Origin: Hymenobacter qilianensis
GTDB lineage: Bacteria; Bacteroidota; Bacteroidia; Cytophagales; Hymenobacteraceae
NCBI RefSeq assembly: GCF_014489555.1
Contig: NZ_CP060784.1
Span: 744,001-808,000, forward strand
Length of the DNA: 64,000 bases
Direction: 5' to 3'
Shown: positions 38,448 to 47,871 of the stretch, piece after piece
Numbering within the stretch: the first letter of the stretch is position 1
Layout of the letters: every line of letters begins with the position of its first letter
Made by a program: the position numbers and the translations under genes
The notes under the pieces: model-generated
Told to the model about the DNA's origin: nothing
Seen by the model: only the letters and a program-made list of their open reading frames with translations
Database searches by the model: none

Positions 38448-39503
38448 ATGCTGCGTCGCTACTTATTCTGGGCCCTGGGCCTGTTTGCACTGCTGGCCGT
38501 GGGTGGCTTTGTGGCAGGATGCTCCATTTCGGCCCCCAAATACCGCGGCCCCGTTTCCGACCATTTCAATGGCGAAACCTTCCAGAATGCGGGCGGCGTA
38601 AAAGCGCAGGAAGGAATGGGTCCTTTGCTGAAATGGATGCTCAACCGCGACAAAGGTGAGTGGCCCGAACAGCCCGATTTGCCCCCCGGACCCAAGCCGC
38701 CCACCCGCGTCGGCCGCGGGCAGGTGCGCGTCACGTTTGTCAATCATGGCACTTTCCTGTTGCAGTTTGATAGCCTGAACGTGCTGACCGACCCCATCTG
38801 GAGTGAGCGCACCAGCCCCTACCAGTGGATTGGCCCCAAGCGGCTGCGCCCACCGGGCCTGCGCTTCGACGATTTGCCCCCCATCGACGCCATCGTCATC
38901 AGCCACAACCACTACGACCACCTCGACCTGAATACCCTGCGCCGCCTCGCCGCCCGCGACCAGCCGCGCATCTTTGTGGGGCTGGGCATCAAAGCATTTC
39001 TGGACGAGGAGAAAATCGGCAACGTAACCGAGCTGGACTGGTGGCAGGCCTTGCCGCTTAGTTCCACGGTAAAGCTCACCGCCGTACCCGCCCAGCACTT
39101 TTCCGGCCGCGGCCTGCGCGACCGCGACGCTACGCTGTGGGCGGGCTGGGCGCTGAGCACCACGCGCGGCAACATCTACTATGCTGGCGACACCGGCTAC
39201 GGCCCGTTTTTCAAGGAAATCGGGGAGCGGCTGGGGCCAATTGAGTTATCTATTCTACCCATCGGCGCTTACCGGCCCGAGTGGTTTATGGCTCCCATTC
39301 ACATCTCGCCCGCCCAAGCGGTGCAGGCCCACCAGGATTTGGGCGCCCGCCGCAGCATTGCCACCCATTTCGGCACCTTCCAGCTCGCCGATGATGGCCT
39401 AACCGAGCCCGTCACGGATTTGCGTAAAGCACTACGCGCTAAAAATTTAGCCGACAGCGTTTTTCTGGTTTTACCCGAAGGCGCTGGCTGGACCATGAAA
39501 TAA
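38448..39503 (+). CDS. MBL-fold metallo-hydrolase (NAPE-PLD/UlaG-like)
   Basis: The 351-residue protein has an N-terminal signal/lipoprotein segment (LFALLAVGGFVAGC), so it is probably membrane-anchored. The Lactamase_B_2 domain has HNHYDHLDLNTL (HxHxDH), a His in VPAQHFSGRG, the Asp in YYAGDTGYGPF and a terminal His in ATHFGTFQL. Related enzymes hydrolyse N-acyl phosphatidylethanolamine or phosphodiester/lactone bonds. The substrate here is unknown. It is monocistronic. Confidence 0.9.
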   Translation: MLRRYLFWALGLFALLAVGGFVAGCSISAPKYRGPVSDHFNGETFQNAGGVKAQEGMGPLLKWMLNRDKGEWPEQPDLPPGPKPPTRVGRGQVRVTFVNHGTFLLQFDSLNVLTDPIWSERTSPYQWIGPKRLRPPGLRFDDLPPIDAIVISHNHYDHLDLNTLRRLAARDQPRIFVGLGIKAFLDEEKIGNVTELDWWQALPLSSTVKLTAVPAQHFSGRGLRDRDATLWAGWALSTTRGNIYYAGDTGYGPFFKEIGERLGPIELSILPIGAYRPEWFMAPIHISPAQAVQAHQDLGARRSIATHFGTFQLADDGLTEPVTDLRKALRAKNLADSVFLVLPEGAGWTMK

Positions 39504-39616
39504 TGAATACCCACTGGACACATTAAGCTCAACAATTCAACAGGATCGAAACCCATACTCGTTATTGATAGTATATAGCCTTAGTTCAATAAAAGCCTCC
39601 CTTTTAATTAATTCCT

Positions 39617-41134
39617 GTGAGATTACTCTCTACTTTATCCAAATTGCTGCTTTCGGGTGCAGCGCTGCTAGCAACGGCCCCCGAGGGTCACGCTCAAAGC
39701 GCGGACCGCAAGACCGGCATTAGCCTTTACGGCAGCACCCTGCAATACCACGGCGACCTGGGCTCGGAGTGGTTCAAGTCCAACAAGATCGAGTACGGCG
39801 GAGGCATCACCCTCTCCCGGTACCTGACGCCGGGCCTGGACATCGGCCTGTCGGCCAACTACGGGGACATGAAGTTCTCGACCAAGACGCTCAAGCCCAT
39901 TGAGGATTTGGCCCCCGCCATCCGGCGCTTCGACGCGAACGTGACCACGATTGGGGTGCCCATCAAGTTCAAGCTCAACAACGGTTGGGCCCTGAAAGAG
40001 GACGCCATCTTTGCCCCCTACCTGAGCTTAGCGCCGGGCTTGATGATTGCCTCCTCGGATAAGTTCATCAACACGGGCACCGGGGGCGAAACCTTCCAGG
40101 GCAACAAAGACCACTACGCGGCGTATTTGCACGGCGCGGCCGGTATCGCCCTGAACTTCTCGCCCTCCTTCGGCATCTTCGTGCAGACCGGCCAGATCTA
40201 TGCCCTGACCAACACGATTGACAACGTGGATAAAGGCGACCTGAATGACCGCTATCTGCAACATTCTGCGGGTGTTACGTTCAACTTCGGCCGAGCCAAG
40301 GATGAGGACAGTGATGGCATTGCCGACCGCAAAGACAAGTGCCCCGGCACGCCCAGCGGCGTAGCCGTGGATGCGAATGGCTGCCCGATAGACAGTGACG
40401 GCGATGGTGTGCCGGATTATCAGGATAAATGTCCGGCTGAAAAAGGACTACCCGCCCTCGAAGGCTGCCCAGACCGTGATGGCGACGGCATCCGCGACGC
40501 CGACGACAAATGCCCCGATACAGCCGGCAAAGCCGAGCTGCAAGGCTGCCCCGATGCTGACAGCGACGGCGTAACCGACGCCGACGACAAATGCCCCGAT
40601 ACGCCGGCCAATGTGAAAGTAGATGCCACCGGCTGCCCGCTCGACACCGACGGTGACGGTGTGCCTGACTTCCAGGACCGCTGCCCTAACTCGGCTGGCC
40701 CTGCCACCAACCGAGGCTGCCCGGAGATTAAGGTTGAAACCAAAAAGCGCCTCGAAGCTGCCACCAAGTTCATCCAGTTTGAGTTGAACAAGGCAGTTCT
40801 CAAGCCTAGCTCTTACCCTACGCTCGAAGATTTGGTGAAGGTGCTCAATGAGTACCCCGACTATATCCTGAGCATAGCCGGCCATACCGACAGCCAGGGT
40901 AGCGACGCTTACAACCTAAAGCTTTCCGATGACCGCGCTGCCGCTGCCCGCACCTACATGCTGACAAAAGGCATTCCTGCGGAGCGAATTGAATCGCGTG
41001 GCTATGGTGAAAGCAAGCCTATCACCACGAATGCCACCGCTGCCGGCCGCGCCCTTAACCGCCGCGTCGAGTTCGACCTCGTTTTGCCGGAAGAAGCCAA
41101 CGAAACTCCCAAGCCTGAAGGCGAACAGAAATAG
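39617..41134 (+). CDS. OmpA family protein with thrombospondin type 3 repeats
   Basis: The 505-residue outer-membrane protein starts at GTG 39617. It has a signal peptide (ending EGHAQ), an eight-strand-type barrel (about 28-225), then five calcium-binding TSP3 repeats with DxDxDGxxDxxDKCPxT patterns (about 228-375) and an OmpA C-terminal peptidoglycan-binding domain (IAGHTDSQGSDAYNLKLSDD, GYGESKPITTN, GRALNRRVEF). It ties the outer membrane to the wall. A strong terminator follows. Confidence 0.95.
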   Translation: MRLLSTLSKLLLSGAALLATAPEGHAQSADRKTGISLYGSTLQYHGDLGSEWFKSNKIEYGGGITLSRYLTPGLDIGLSANYGDMKFSTKTLKPIEDLAPAIRRFDANVTTIGVPIKFKLNNGWALKEDAIFAPYLSLAPGLMIASSDKFINTGTGGETFQGNKDHYAAYLHGAAGIALNFSPSFGIFVQTGQIYALTNTIDNVDKGDLNDRYLQHSAGVTFNFGRAKDEDSDGIADRKDKCPGTPSGVAVDANGCPIDSDGDGVPDYQDKCPAEKGLPALEGCPDRDGDGIRDADDKCPDTAGKAELQGCPDADSDGVTDADDKCPDTPANVKVDATGCPLDTDGDGVPDFQDRCPNSAGPATNRGCPEIKVETKKRLEAATKFIQFELNKAVLKPSSYPTLEDLVKVLNEYPDYILSIAGHTDSQGSDAYNLKLSDDRAAAARTYMLTKGIPAERIESRGYGESKPITTNATAAGRALNRRVEFDLVLPEEANETPKPEGEQK

Positions 41135-41152
41135 CCCCCAGGTAGTAGTTAT

Positions 41153-41189
41153 TAAAAGCGGCAAGCCATATTGGCTTGCCGCTTTTTTT
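41153..41189 (+). terminator. Intrinsic terminator after the ompA-type gene
   Basis: AAAAGCGGCAAGCCA, loop TAT, TGGCTTGCCGCTTTTTTT. Confidence 0.95.
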
Positions 41190-41203
41190 GCTTTTAGAAC
41201 GTC

Positions 41204-41358
41204 AAGCTCCCCTCCTTACCAAGGAGGGGACGCCGTGCCGGAGGCGCGGCTGGGGTGGTTGCGCTCGTTGCTGATGTTGTTTGGTTGTCAAGCCTTTTCT
41301 ATACAGCCAACACAACCCAACGGCGCGGACGCCGAGACGCAAAGTATTGCGTCTCTAC
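41204..41358. repeat. Composite dispersed repeat
   Basis: It consists of a CCCCTCCTT-ACC-AAGGAGGGG hairpin (41207-41229), a GGGGTGGTTG...GTTGCTGATGTTGTTTGGTTG tract that matches the reverse complement of 49524-49600, and a half-copy of the GTAGAGAC element (41333-41358). Confidence 0.7.
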
Positions 41359-41416
41359 ATCGTTCTGGCACTTGCTGTCCAATCTTGTTCATTCCCCATT
41401 TCAATACTGAACACTT

Positions 41417-41432
41417 TGTCCAAGAATGGACA
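41417..41432. promoter_or_regulatory. TGTCCA-AGAA-TGGACA palindrome, candidate activator site
   Basis: A perfect 16-bp dyad lies about 80 bases upstream of the sigma-54-like promoter, the usual distance for an NtrC-type activator. Half-sites TGTCCA (41377) and TGGACA (41548) are nearby. Confidence 0.5.
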
Positions 41433-41497
41433 CTTTTTTGAATGTGCTAATTTGATTTTGTTAGCATAAACTATTCATTATCAAATAAATAGATTAA

Positions 41498-41513
41498 TGG
41501 CATAGCACTTGGC
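41498..41513 (+). promoter_or_regulatory. Candidate sigma-54 promoter
   Basis: TGGCATAGCACTTGG compares with the consensus TGGCACRNNNNTTGC: the -24 element has one mismatch at its last base, the spacing is correct, and the -12 element has one mismatch (TTGG for TTGC). It lies 37 bases before the adaptor gene whose operon encodes a sigma-54 activator. Confidence 0.5.
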
Positions 41514-41549
41514 TATCTAGGTAGAAAACCACCTCATTTCTATCTAAAA

Positions 41550-42797
41550 ATGGACAGAGCTATTTCTCCCGCCACGCAAACCAAGCGCCGTCGCCGCACC
41601 TGGCTGCTGGCTGGCCTCGTGGTGCTGGGGGTAGTTGTGGTGCTGGTGGCCTTTCGGGGCGTACTCAAGCCGAGCATCAACCGCCAGGATATTCTCACTA
41701 CCACCGTCGAAGTTGGCGATGTGGAGGCGGCCCTGACAGCCACGGGATTCGTGATTCCGGGCCGGGAGGCGGTGATAACCAGCCCCATTCAATCGACGGT
41801 GCGCCGGGTAGTAGTGCCGGTGGGCAGCGCACTTAAGCCCGGCCAGACTATTCTGGAGCTGGATAAGGAGTTAACCAGCAGCGAGCTGGCCAAACTACAG
41901 GACGGGCAGCTGCAAAACCGGAATAAAAGCACCCAGCTGAACCTGACCATGGAGCGCACCCTGAACGACCTGCAAAGTCAGGCGCAGGTGCAGCAAGTGA
42001 AGATTCGGAGCCAGGAATCGACACTCCGCGACGAGGAGCACTTGCTGAAAATCGGGAGCGGCACGGCCGAGAGTGTGCGGCAGGCCGAGCTGAACCTACA
42101 CTTAGCCAAGCTGGAGCTGAAGCGCCTCCAGGACCAGATTCGCAATCAGCGCCAGGCCAACGCCGCCGACACCCGCGAGCTAGGCTTCACCATGCAGATT
42201 CAGGACCGCAACATCACGGAGCTAGCCCGCAAGCTGGGCCAGGCCGATATAAGCGCCCAGCAGCCCGGCGTGCTGACGTGGGTAAACGAAGACATCGGGG
42301 CCACCGTGAACCAGGGCGACGTTCTGGCCCGCGTGGCCGACCTGAGCAGCTTTCGGGTGCGCGCCACCATTGCCGATGCCTACGCCGAGGCCCTGCACGT
42401 GGGCGACCCGGTGATAGTACGGGTAAACGATACCGATTTGCGCGGCAGCATCAGCGCCGTGAGTCCGGCCGTGGACAAGGGCGTGGTAACCTTTTACGCC
42501 AAGCTCGACGACGAAGACCACCCATTATTGCGCTCCAACCTGCGCGTGGATGTGTATGTGGTAACCAAATCGCACAAAAAGACGCTGCGCGTCAAGAACG
42601 GTCCTTTCTACCAGGGCGGCACTGAGCAGGCGGTATTTGTGGTGCGCGATGGTAAAGCCGAGCGGCGCACCGTCAGCTTCGGCGACAGCAATTTCGACTT
42701 CGTGCAGGTAACCAACGGCCTGCAACCCGGTGACGAGATTATCCTGACCGATATGAAAGACCACGCCGAAACCCGCGAGCTAACCATCAAGCAATAA
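41550..42797 (+). CDS. Efflux periplasmic adaptor (HlyD/MacA-like)
   Basis: The 415-residue protein has a single N-terminal membrane anchor (WLLAGLVVLGVVVVLVAF), a lipoyl half-motif (AVITSPIQSTVRRVVVPVGS), an alpha-hairpin (about 105-225, rich in Leu/Gln/Glu), the second lipoyl half (GVLTWVNEDIGATVNQGDVL) and beta-barrel and membrane-proximal domains. It should link the ABC permeases encoded downstream to the TolC-type channel encoded 6 bp after it. It is first in a seven-gene plus-strand operon and lies behind a sigma-54-like promoter. Confidence 0.92.
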   Translation: MDRAISPATQTKRRRRTWLLAGLVVLGVVVVLVAFRGVLKPSINRQDILTTTVEVGDVEAALTATGFVIPGREAVITSPIQSTVRRVVVPVGSALKPGQTILELDKELTSSELAKLQDGQLQNRNKSTQLNLTMERTLNDLQSQAQVQQVKIRSQESTLRDEEHLLKIGSGTAESVRQAELNLHLAKLELKRLQDQIRNQRQANAADTRELGFTMQIQDRNITELARKLGQADISAQQPGVLTWVNEDIGATVNQGDVLARVADLSSFRVRATIADAYAEALHVGDPVIVRVNDTDLRGSISAVSPAVDKGVVTFYAKLDDEDHPLLRSNLRVDVYVVTKSHKKTLRVKNGPFYQGGTEQAVFVVRDGKAERRTVSFGDSNFDFVQVTNGLQPGDEIILTDMKDHAETRELTIKQ

Positions 42798-42803
42798 CGC
42801 GCC

Positions 42804-44286
42804 ATGCTACGCTCAAAAAAGCCCCCCAGAGCACTATACAAAGGTTTGCGCGCTGTTGGCGCCGCCTTGCTTCTGGCTTTTGCTCCAGCCGTCCATGCCC
42901 AGCAGCAGCTCAGCCTTCCGCAGGTAATTGAGCTGGCCCTCGACCAATCGGCGGTGGCCCAGCAGGCCCAGACGAGCCGCGAAACCAGCTACTGGCGCTG
43001 GCGCACTTACCGCGCGGCCTACATGCCCCAGCTGTCGTTGCAAGGCACTATTCCTGATTTCAGCCGGGTTATCGCGCCGGTTATTCAGCCCGACGGCACC
43101 ACCGATTTCCGGGCCGTGCGCATCAACAATTCCACCCTGGCCGTGACGATGAGCCAGAACATCGGGCTCACTGGGGGCAAATTTTCGTCAGCTCCGATGT
43201 GCAGCGCTTCGATGACTTCGACCGCAATCAGCGCCGCTACAACACCACGCCTGCCATCATCGGTCTTTCTCAGCCCATCGGTGGCTACAACCGGCTGTAC
43301 TGGGCCCGCCGCATTGAGCCGCTCCGCTACGAGGAGTCGCAGCGGCAGTTTGTAGCCCAGCGCGAAAACATTGCCCAGCGCATTACGGAGCTGTATTTTG
43401 ACGTGTTGCAGCAGCAGGTAAATGCCGAAGTAGCAGGCCAGAACGTGCGGGCTAATGAGGAAATGTTGCGCATGGGCAAGGAGCGCTACCAGCTTGGCCG
43501 CCTGTCGCAGAACGATTTGTTGCAGCTCGAAGTAAACCTGCTCACGGCCCGCCGCAATCAGGGCCAGGCCGTGCTGGATGCCCAAAATGCGGCTCTGGAG
43601 CTACAGAACTACACCAGCATTGGCGGCACGGCGGTTTCGCTGCAAGTGCCCCCGCCACCTGCTCAACTCGTGGTGGCACCTGATAAAGCACTGAACCTGG
43701 CCCGCCAAAACCGCAGCGAAATGCTCACCTACCAGCGCCAGCTGCTGCAAGCCGACAGCAGCGTGGCTGGGCCAAAGGCACCACCGGCCTGCAAGCCAGC
43801 CTGACCGCCAACCTGGGCTACGTAAACCGCGCCGACCGCTTCCTCGACAGCTACCAGGACCCTCTGAATCAGCAGCAGGTACGGCTGGCTTTCTCGATGC
43901 CGCTGGTGGATTGGGGCCGGCAGAAATCCATTATCAAAACCGCCCAGCTCACGCGCCAGCAGGTGCAGCGCAACGTGCAGCAAAGCCAGGCTACCTTCGA
44001 GCAGACGGTACTCTCGCAAGCCGCCCAGCTGAGTACGCTAAGCGAGCAGCTGGCCCTGGCCGCCCGCGCCGACACGCTGGCCCAACGCCGCTACGACATT
44101 GCCCGCGCCACCTACCAGGTTGGCCGCTACAGCCTTACTGATCTGAACATTGCCTTGTCGGAAAAGGACCAGGCCAAGCGGGCCTACATCGTGGCGCTGC
44201 GGGCAGGCTGGATAGCTTACTACCGTCTGCGCGCCCTGACTTTGTATGACTTCGAACGCCAGCAACCCTTGATTGCGGGCAAGTAA
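42804..44286 (+). CDS. TolC-family outer membrane efflux protein (two frameshifts)
   Basis: One G in 43173-43177 and one base at about 43766-43772 must be restored to give about 494 residues. There is a signal peptide (LLLAFAPAVHAQ) and two TolC repeats with long coiled helices (SLPQVIELALDQ, IAQRITELYFDVLQQQVNAE, MLRMGKERYQLGRLSQNDLL, TLAQRRYDIARATYQVGRYS). It is the exit duct of the pump. The first frameshift lies in the iterated CTGGGGG(G)CAAA motif. Confidence 0.9.
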
Positions 44287-44296
44287 AAAAAAGGCG

Positions 44297-44392
44297 GTCA
44301 TGCAGAGGCGGAGCCGAAGCATCTCGCTCGCGGTAGTAGAAGTAGTAATCCAGCATCAGCCCACGAGATGCTTCGCTACTGCTCTGCATGAC
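44297..44392. repeat. GTCATGCAGAG palindromic element
   Basis: A 96-bp near-palindrome inside the efflux operon, between the TolC and ATPase genes; its arms carry the GAAGCATCTCG and CGAGATGCTTCG segments. It could act as an mRNA hairpin that separates expression of the two halves. Confidence 0.85.
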
Positions 44393-44443
44393 AAACGCTT
44401 TAGGCTCATTTTCCTCTGAAACGACACTTCATTCTCTTCAATC

Positions 44444-45178
44444 ATGAACGCTACTACCACTCAGCCTCACTCTGCCTCGCCATCCTCCACTTTTGCCACC
44501 GCGCCGCCCATGATTAAGCTCACCGACATCGAGAAAGTATACCAGACCAAAACCATCGAAACGGTGGCCCTGAACCGCGTGAACCTGAGCATCAACAAGG
44601 GCGAGTTTGTGTCGGTGATGGGGCCATCGGGCTGCGGTAAGTCTACGCTGCTCAGCATCATCGGGCTGCTGGATGAGCCCACAGGGGGCCTTTTGGAGCT
44701 GGATGGGCGGCCGGTGAAGTCATACTCTGATAAGGAGCTGGCGCATTTGCGCAACCAGAAAATTGGCTTCGTTTTCCAAAGCTATCATCTGATCAATGAC
44801 CTCTCGGTGCTGGACAATGTGGAGCTGCCCTTGCTGTACCGCGCCGGCGTGGGGGGCAAAGAGCGGCGGCAGCGCGCCCATGCTGCCCTCGATAAAGTGG
44901 GATTGAGCGCCCGTACCACGCACTTTCCCAGCCAGCTTTCCGGCGGGCAGCGCCAGCGCGTGGCCATTGCCCGCGCCCTGGCCGGCCGTCCCGAAATCAT
45001 TCTGGCCGACGAGCCCACCGGCAACCTCGACTCGGTGATGGGTGAGGAAATAATGGACCTGCTCCTTACCCTGAATCGGGAGGAGGGCACCACCATTGTG
45101 ATGGTAACCCACGACGAGCATCAGGCCCTGAAAACAGAGCGTCTGATCCGCTTTTTCGACGGCAGCCAGGTACAGTAA
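44444..45178 (+). CDS. ABC transporter ATP-binding protein (MacB/LolD type)
   Basis: The 244-residue ATPase has Walker A GPSGCGKST (60-68), the Q loop in FVFQSYHLI, signature LSGGQRQRVAIARAL and Walker B IILADEPTGNLD, followed by the MacB/LolD-type H loop (MVTHDEHQA). ATG 44444 gives a Ser/Thr-rich 22-residue lead; ATG 44510 (MIKLTDIEKVY) is the alternative. It energises the two permease subunits encoded after it. Confidence 0.95.
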   Translation: MNATTTQPHSASPSSTFATAPPMIKLTDIEKVYQTKTIETVALNRVNLSINKGEFVSVMGPSGCGKSTLLSIIGLLDEPTGGLLELDGRPVKSYSDKELAHLRNQKIGFVFQSYHLINDLSVLDNVELPLLYRAGVGGKERRQRAHAALDKVGLSARTTHFPSQLSGGQRQRVAIARALAGRPEIILADEPTGNLDSVMGEEIMDLLLTLNREEGTTIVMVTHDEHQALKTERLIRFFDGSQVQ

Positions 45179-45180
45179 GT

Positions 45181-45286
45181 GGTGAATTTGTGAGTGGTGA
45201 AATGGTGAGTTTGTCGTCTGACTCATGCAAAATTTCATCACTCACTAAATCTCAAATTCACCATTTCACCACCTCACAATTTCACC
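45181..45286. repeat. Inverted repeat between ATPase and permease genes
   Basis: GGTGAATTTGTGAGTGGTGA plus AATGGTGA at 45181-45208 is mirrored at about 45254-45286. The arms are themselves made of GGTGAAWTKGTGA units. It fills the whole gap and would form a long hairpin in the mRNA. Confidence 0.75.
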
Positions 45287-45295
45287 TTTATTCCC

Positions 45296-46543
45296 ATGCT
45301 TCTCTCCTATCTAAAAATCGCCTGGAAGGTCTTGCTGCGGCGCAAGTTTTTCACCTTCATCAGTCTGTTTGGTATCAGCTTTACGCTGATGGTACTGCTG
45401 GTGATAGTAGCCATGTCCGACAATGCCCAAGGGGCTCACGCGCCCGAGTCGCGCATCAAGCGCATGGCGTTTATCACTTTTATAAGCCAGCGCTTCAAGG
45501 ATGGGGGGCAAATGAACACCCCACCCAGCCCCTACTTTCTGGATAAGTATGTGCGCCCGATGAAGACGCCCGAAAAAATGACTTTTTATTCGATGTTTCA
45601 TGCTACGCCCAGCTACGTCGGCAACAAGAAGCTGGAGCTCGACCTGAAGTTTACCGACAACTTTTTTTGGGAGATCTTCGATTTCAACTTCCTCGAAGGC
45701 AAGCCCTACAATGCCAACGACCTGCGCGACGCCAACCGCGTGGTGGTTATTTCGCAAACTACGGCCCGCGAATACTTTGGGGTAGATAAGGGCGTGGTGG
45801 GCCGCACCATTGAAGTAGACCAGACGAAGTTTCGGGTGATTGGCGTGGTGAGTGATGTGCCGGTGCTGCGCTTTAATTCTTACGCCGAAGTGTGGGCCCC
45901 CATGACTACCACCAAGGCCGACATTCGCAATCCGGCGCTGGGGGGCGAATATTTCGCGGCGCTACTGGCCCCGGAAGGCACCGACCTGGCAGCCATCGAC
46001 GCGGAGTATCAGCAAGTGATAAAACACGTTGCCAATCCGAACCCCGATGTAAAGGGAATTTATACCCACGCGGATGGCCTGCTGGCCACGTTCACCCGCC
46101 AGCTGTTTGGGCAGGGCGAATCGGAATCGGACCAGACTACGCTCTTCTATTTTATAGCTTTTGGCCTGGCGCTGCTGTTCATGTCGCTACCGGCCCTGAA
46201 TCTGGTGAATATCAACCTAAGCCGCATCATGGAGCGCAGCTCCGAAATTGGGGTCCGCAAGGCTTTTGGAGCCACCAGCACCACGCTGGTGGGGCAGTTT
46301 CTGATCGAAAACATCTTCCTGACCTTACTTGGCGCGCTGGTCGGGCTCTTGCTGGCTTACGGCGCTCTGGAGCTGATCAGCGGCTCCAGCTTTATTCCCT
46401 ACGCCCAACTCACGCTCAACCTGCGCGTGTTTGCCTGGGCCCTACTAGCCGCCGTGTTTTTCGGAGTGCTGTCGGGGGTGTATCCGGCCTTCAAAATGTC
46501 GAGGGTGCAGCCCATTCAAGCCCTGAAGGGCGGCACGAACTAA
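45296..46543 (+). CDS. ABC transporter permease (MacB_PCD/FtsX), first subunit
   Basis: The 415-residue protein has one N-terminal helix (FFTFISLFGISFTLMVLLVI), a large periplasmic MacB_PCD domain (about 50-275) and three C-terminal FtsX helices. It shows the family signatures ERSSEIGVRKAFGATSTTLV and VYPAFKMSRVQPIQALKGG. It works by mechanotransmission of substrate from periplasm to the TolC duct. A second permease follows after 26 bp, so the pump is probably a heterodimer. Confidence 0.93.
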   Translation: MLLSYLKIAWKVLLRRKFFTFISLFGISFTLMVLLVIVAMSDNAQGAHAPESRIKRMAFITFISQRFKDGGQMNTPPSPYFLDKYVRPMKTPEKMTFYSMFHATPSYVGNKKLELDLKFTDNFFWEIFDFNFLEGKPYNANDLRDANRVVVISQTTAREYFGVDKGVVGRTIEVDQTKFRVIGVVSDVPVLRFNSYAEVWAPMTTTKADIRNPALGGEYFAALLAPEGTDLAAIDAEYQQVIKHVANPNPDVKGIYTHADGLLATFTRQLFGQGESESDQTTLFYFIAFGLALLFMSLPALNLVNINLSRIMERSSEIGVRKAFGATSTTLVGQFLIENIFLTLLGALVGLLLAYGALELISGSSFIPYAQLTLNLRVFAWALLAAVFFGVLSGVYPAFKMSRVQPIQALKGGTN

Positions 46544-46569
46544 TCGAACTTCCCTAGCCTCTTTATCCC

Positions 46570-47766
46570 ATGATACGTCATCTGTTTACTCTGATCTGGA
46601 ATCGCAAGCGGTCTAATCTGCTGCTGATTGTGGAAATCGTGCTGTCCTTTTTTGTGCTCTTTGTAGTGAGCAGCCTGCTGGTGTATAACGTGTATAACTA
46701 TCGCCAGCCCATGGGCTTCGACTACCAGAATGTGTGGGAAATCAACCTCAACCCCGGTGCCGACACTACCGCCTACAATCAGAAGCTGCAGCTTACCATG
46801 CAGCGCTTAAAAGCAACTAAAGGGGTGATTGGCGTGACCAAAACGAGCTCAAATACGCCCTTCTCCTTCAGCACGATGAACGGCGCTTATTCTTACAAAG
46901 GCAAACAGATGCCTTACAACGATAATTTCGACGCCGACGACGATTTTCGGGACGTGATGAAGCTCAAGGTAGTGGAAGGCCGCTGGTTCGACCACCGCGA
47001 CGCGGCCAGCACGCGCACGCCTATTGTTATCAACACGGCGCTCAAAAACGCTGCGTTTCCCAATGAAAAAGCAGTAGGCCAGATATTTACCGACGAGAAA
47101 GGCGAGAAGGAATGGCAGGTAGTAGGTGTAATAGCCGGCTACCGCGCCGCCAGCGACTTTACCGAGGACGCGCCCCTCAGCTTTCGCCGCCGCGCCCTGG
47201 ATTACGACATGACGAAGAAAGCCTCGAGCTACGAGTTGCCCGTACTGCTGCTGCGTGTGCAGCCCGGCAGCGGGGCCATGCTGGAGAAGCAGCTGATCAA
47301 GGAAATCAGCAACGTGACCAAGGGCTGGTCGGTGACGGTAAACTCCTTGGAGCAAAACCGTGTGGCGAAGCTGAAATTCGTGCTGACGCCCCTTATCGTG
47401 CTTGGGCTGGTGTGCGGCTTCCTGATTCTGAACGTGGCGCTGGGCCTGTTTGGGGTGCTGTGGTACAACATCAACCAGCGCAAAGCCGAGATTGGTCTGC
47501 GGCGGGCGCTGGGAGCCACCGGGGCCGGCATTGGGGGGCAATTTTTGGGCGAAATGCTGGTTGTCACCACCTTGGGCGTGGTGCTGGGCCTGGGTCTGGC
47601 GATGCAGTTTCCATTGCTGGGTGTGTTTGGAGTCGCTTCGGGCGTTTATTTGCAGGCCATGCTGCTGGCCACGCTCATCATCTTCGCGCTCACTGCCATT
47701 TGCGCCTGGCAGCCCAGCCGCATCGCAGCCGGTATTCAGCCCGCCGTATCGTTGCGCGAGGAATAA
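46570..47766 (+). CDS. ABC transporter permease (MacB_PCD/FtsX), second subunit
   Basis: The 398-residue protein has the same layout as the preceding permease: an N-terminal helix (NLLLIVEIVLSFFVLFVVSS), a periplasmic domain, then FtsX helices with INQRKAEIGLRRALGATGAG and AWQPSRIAAGIQPAVSLRE. It diverges in the periplasmic part, suggesting an asymmetric heterodimer. It belongs to the same operon. Confidence 0.92.
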   Translation: MIRHLFTLIWNRKRSNLLLIVEIVLSFFVLFVVSSLLVYNVYNYRQPMGFDYQNVWEINLNPGADTTAYNQKLQLTMQRLKATKGVIGVTKTSSNTPFSFSTMNGAYSYKGKQMPYNDNFDADDDFRDVMKLKVVEGRWFDHRDAASTRTPIVINTALKNAAFPNEKAVGQIFTDEKGEKEWQVVGVIAGYRAASDFTEDAPLSFRRRALDYDMTKKASSYELPVLLLRVQPGSGAMLEKQLIKEISNVTKGWSVTVNSLEQNRVAKLKFVLTPLIVLGLVCGFLILNVALGLFGVLWYNINQRKAEIGLRRALGATGAGIGGQFLGEMLVVTTLGVVLGLGLAMQFPLLGVFGVASGVYLQAMLLATLIIFALTAICAWQPSRIAAGIQPAVSLREE

Positions 47767-47871
47767 AGATTTCGCTTGCAGCCGGCGTGTGCCGCTGGCT
47801 CCGCAAAATGGTTTGGCAACCTCGTCGCTTTCAACTTTCCGCCCGAACCTCGTTCTTCGCCTTTCTGCGCT

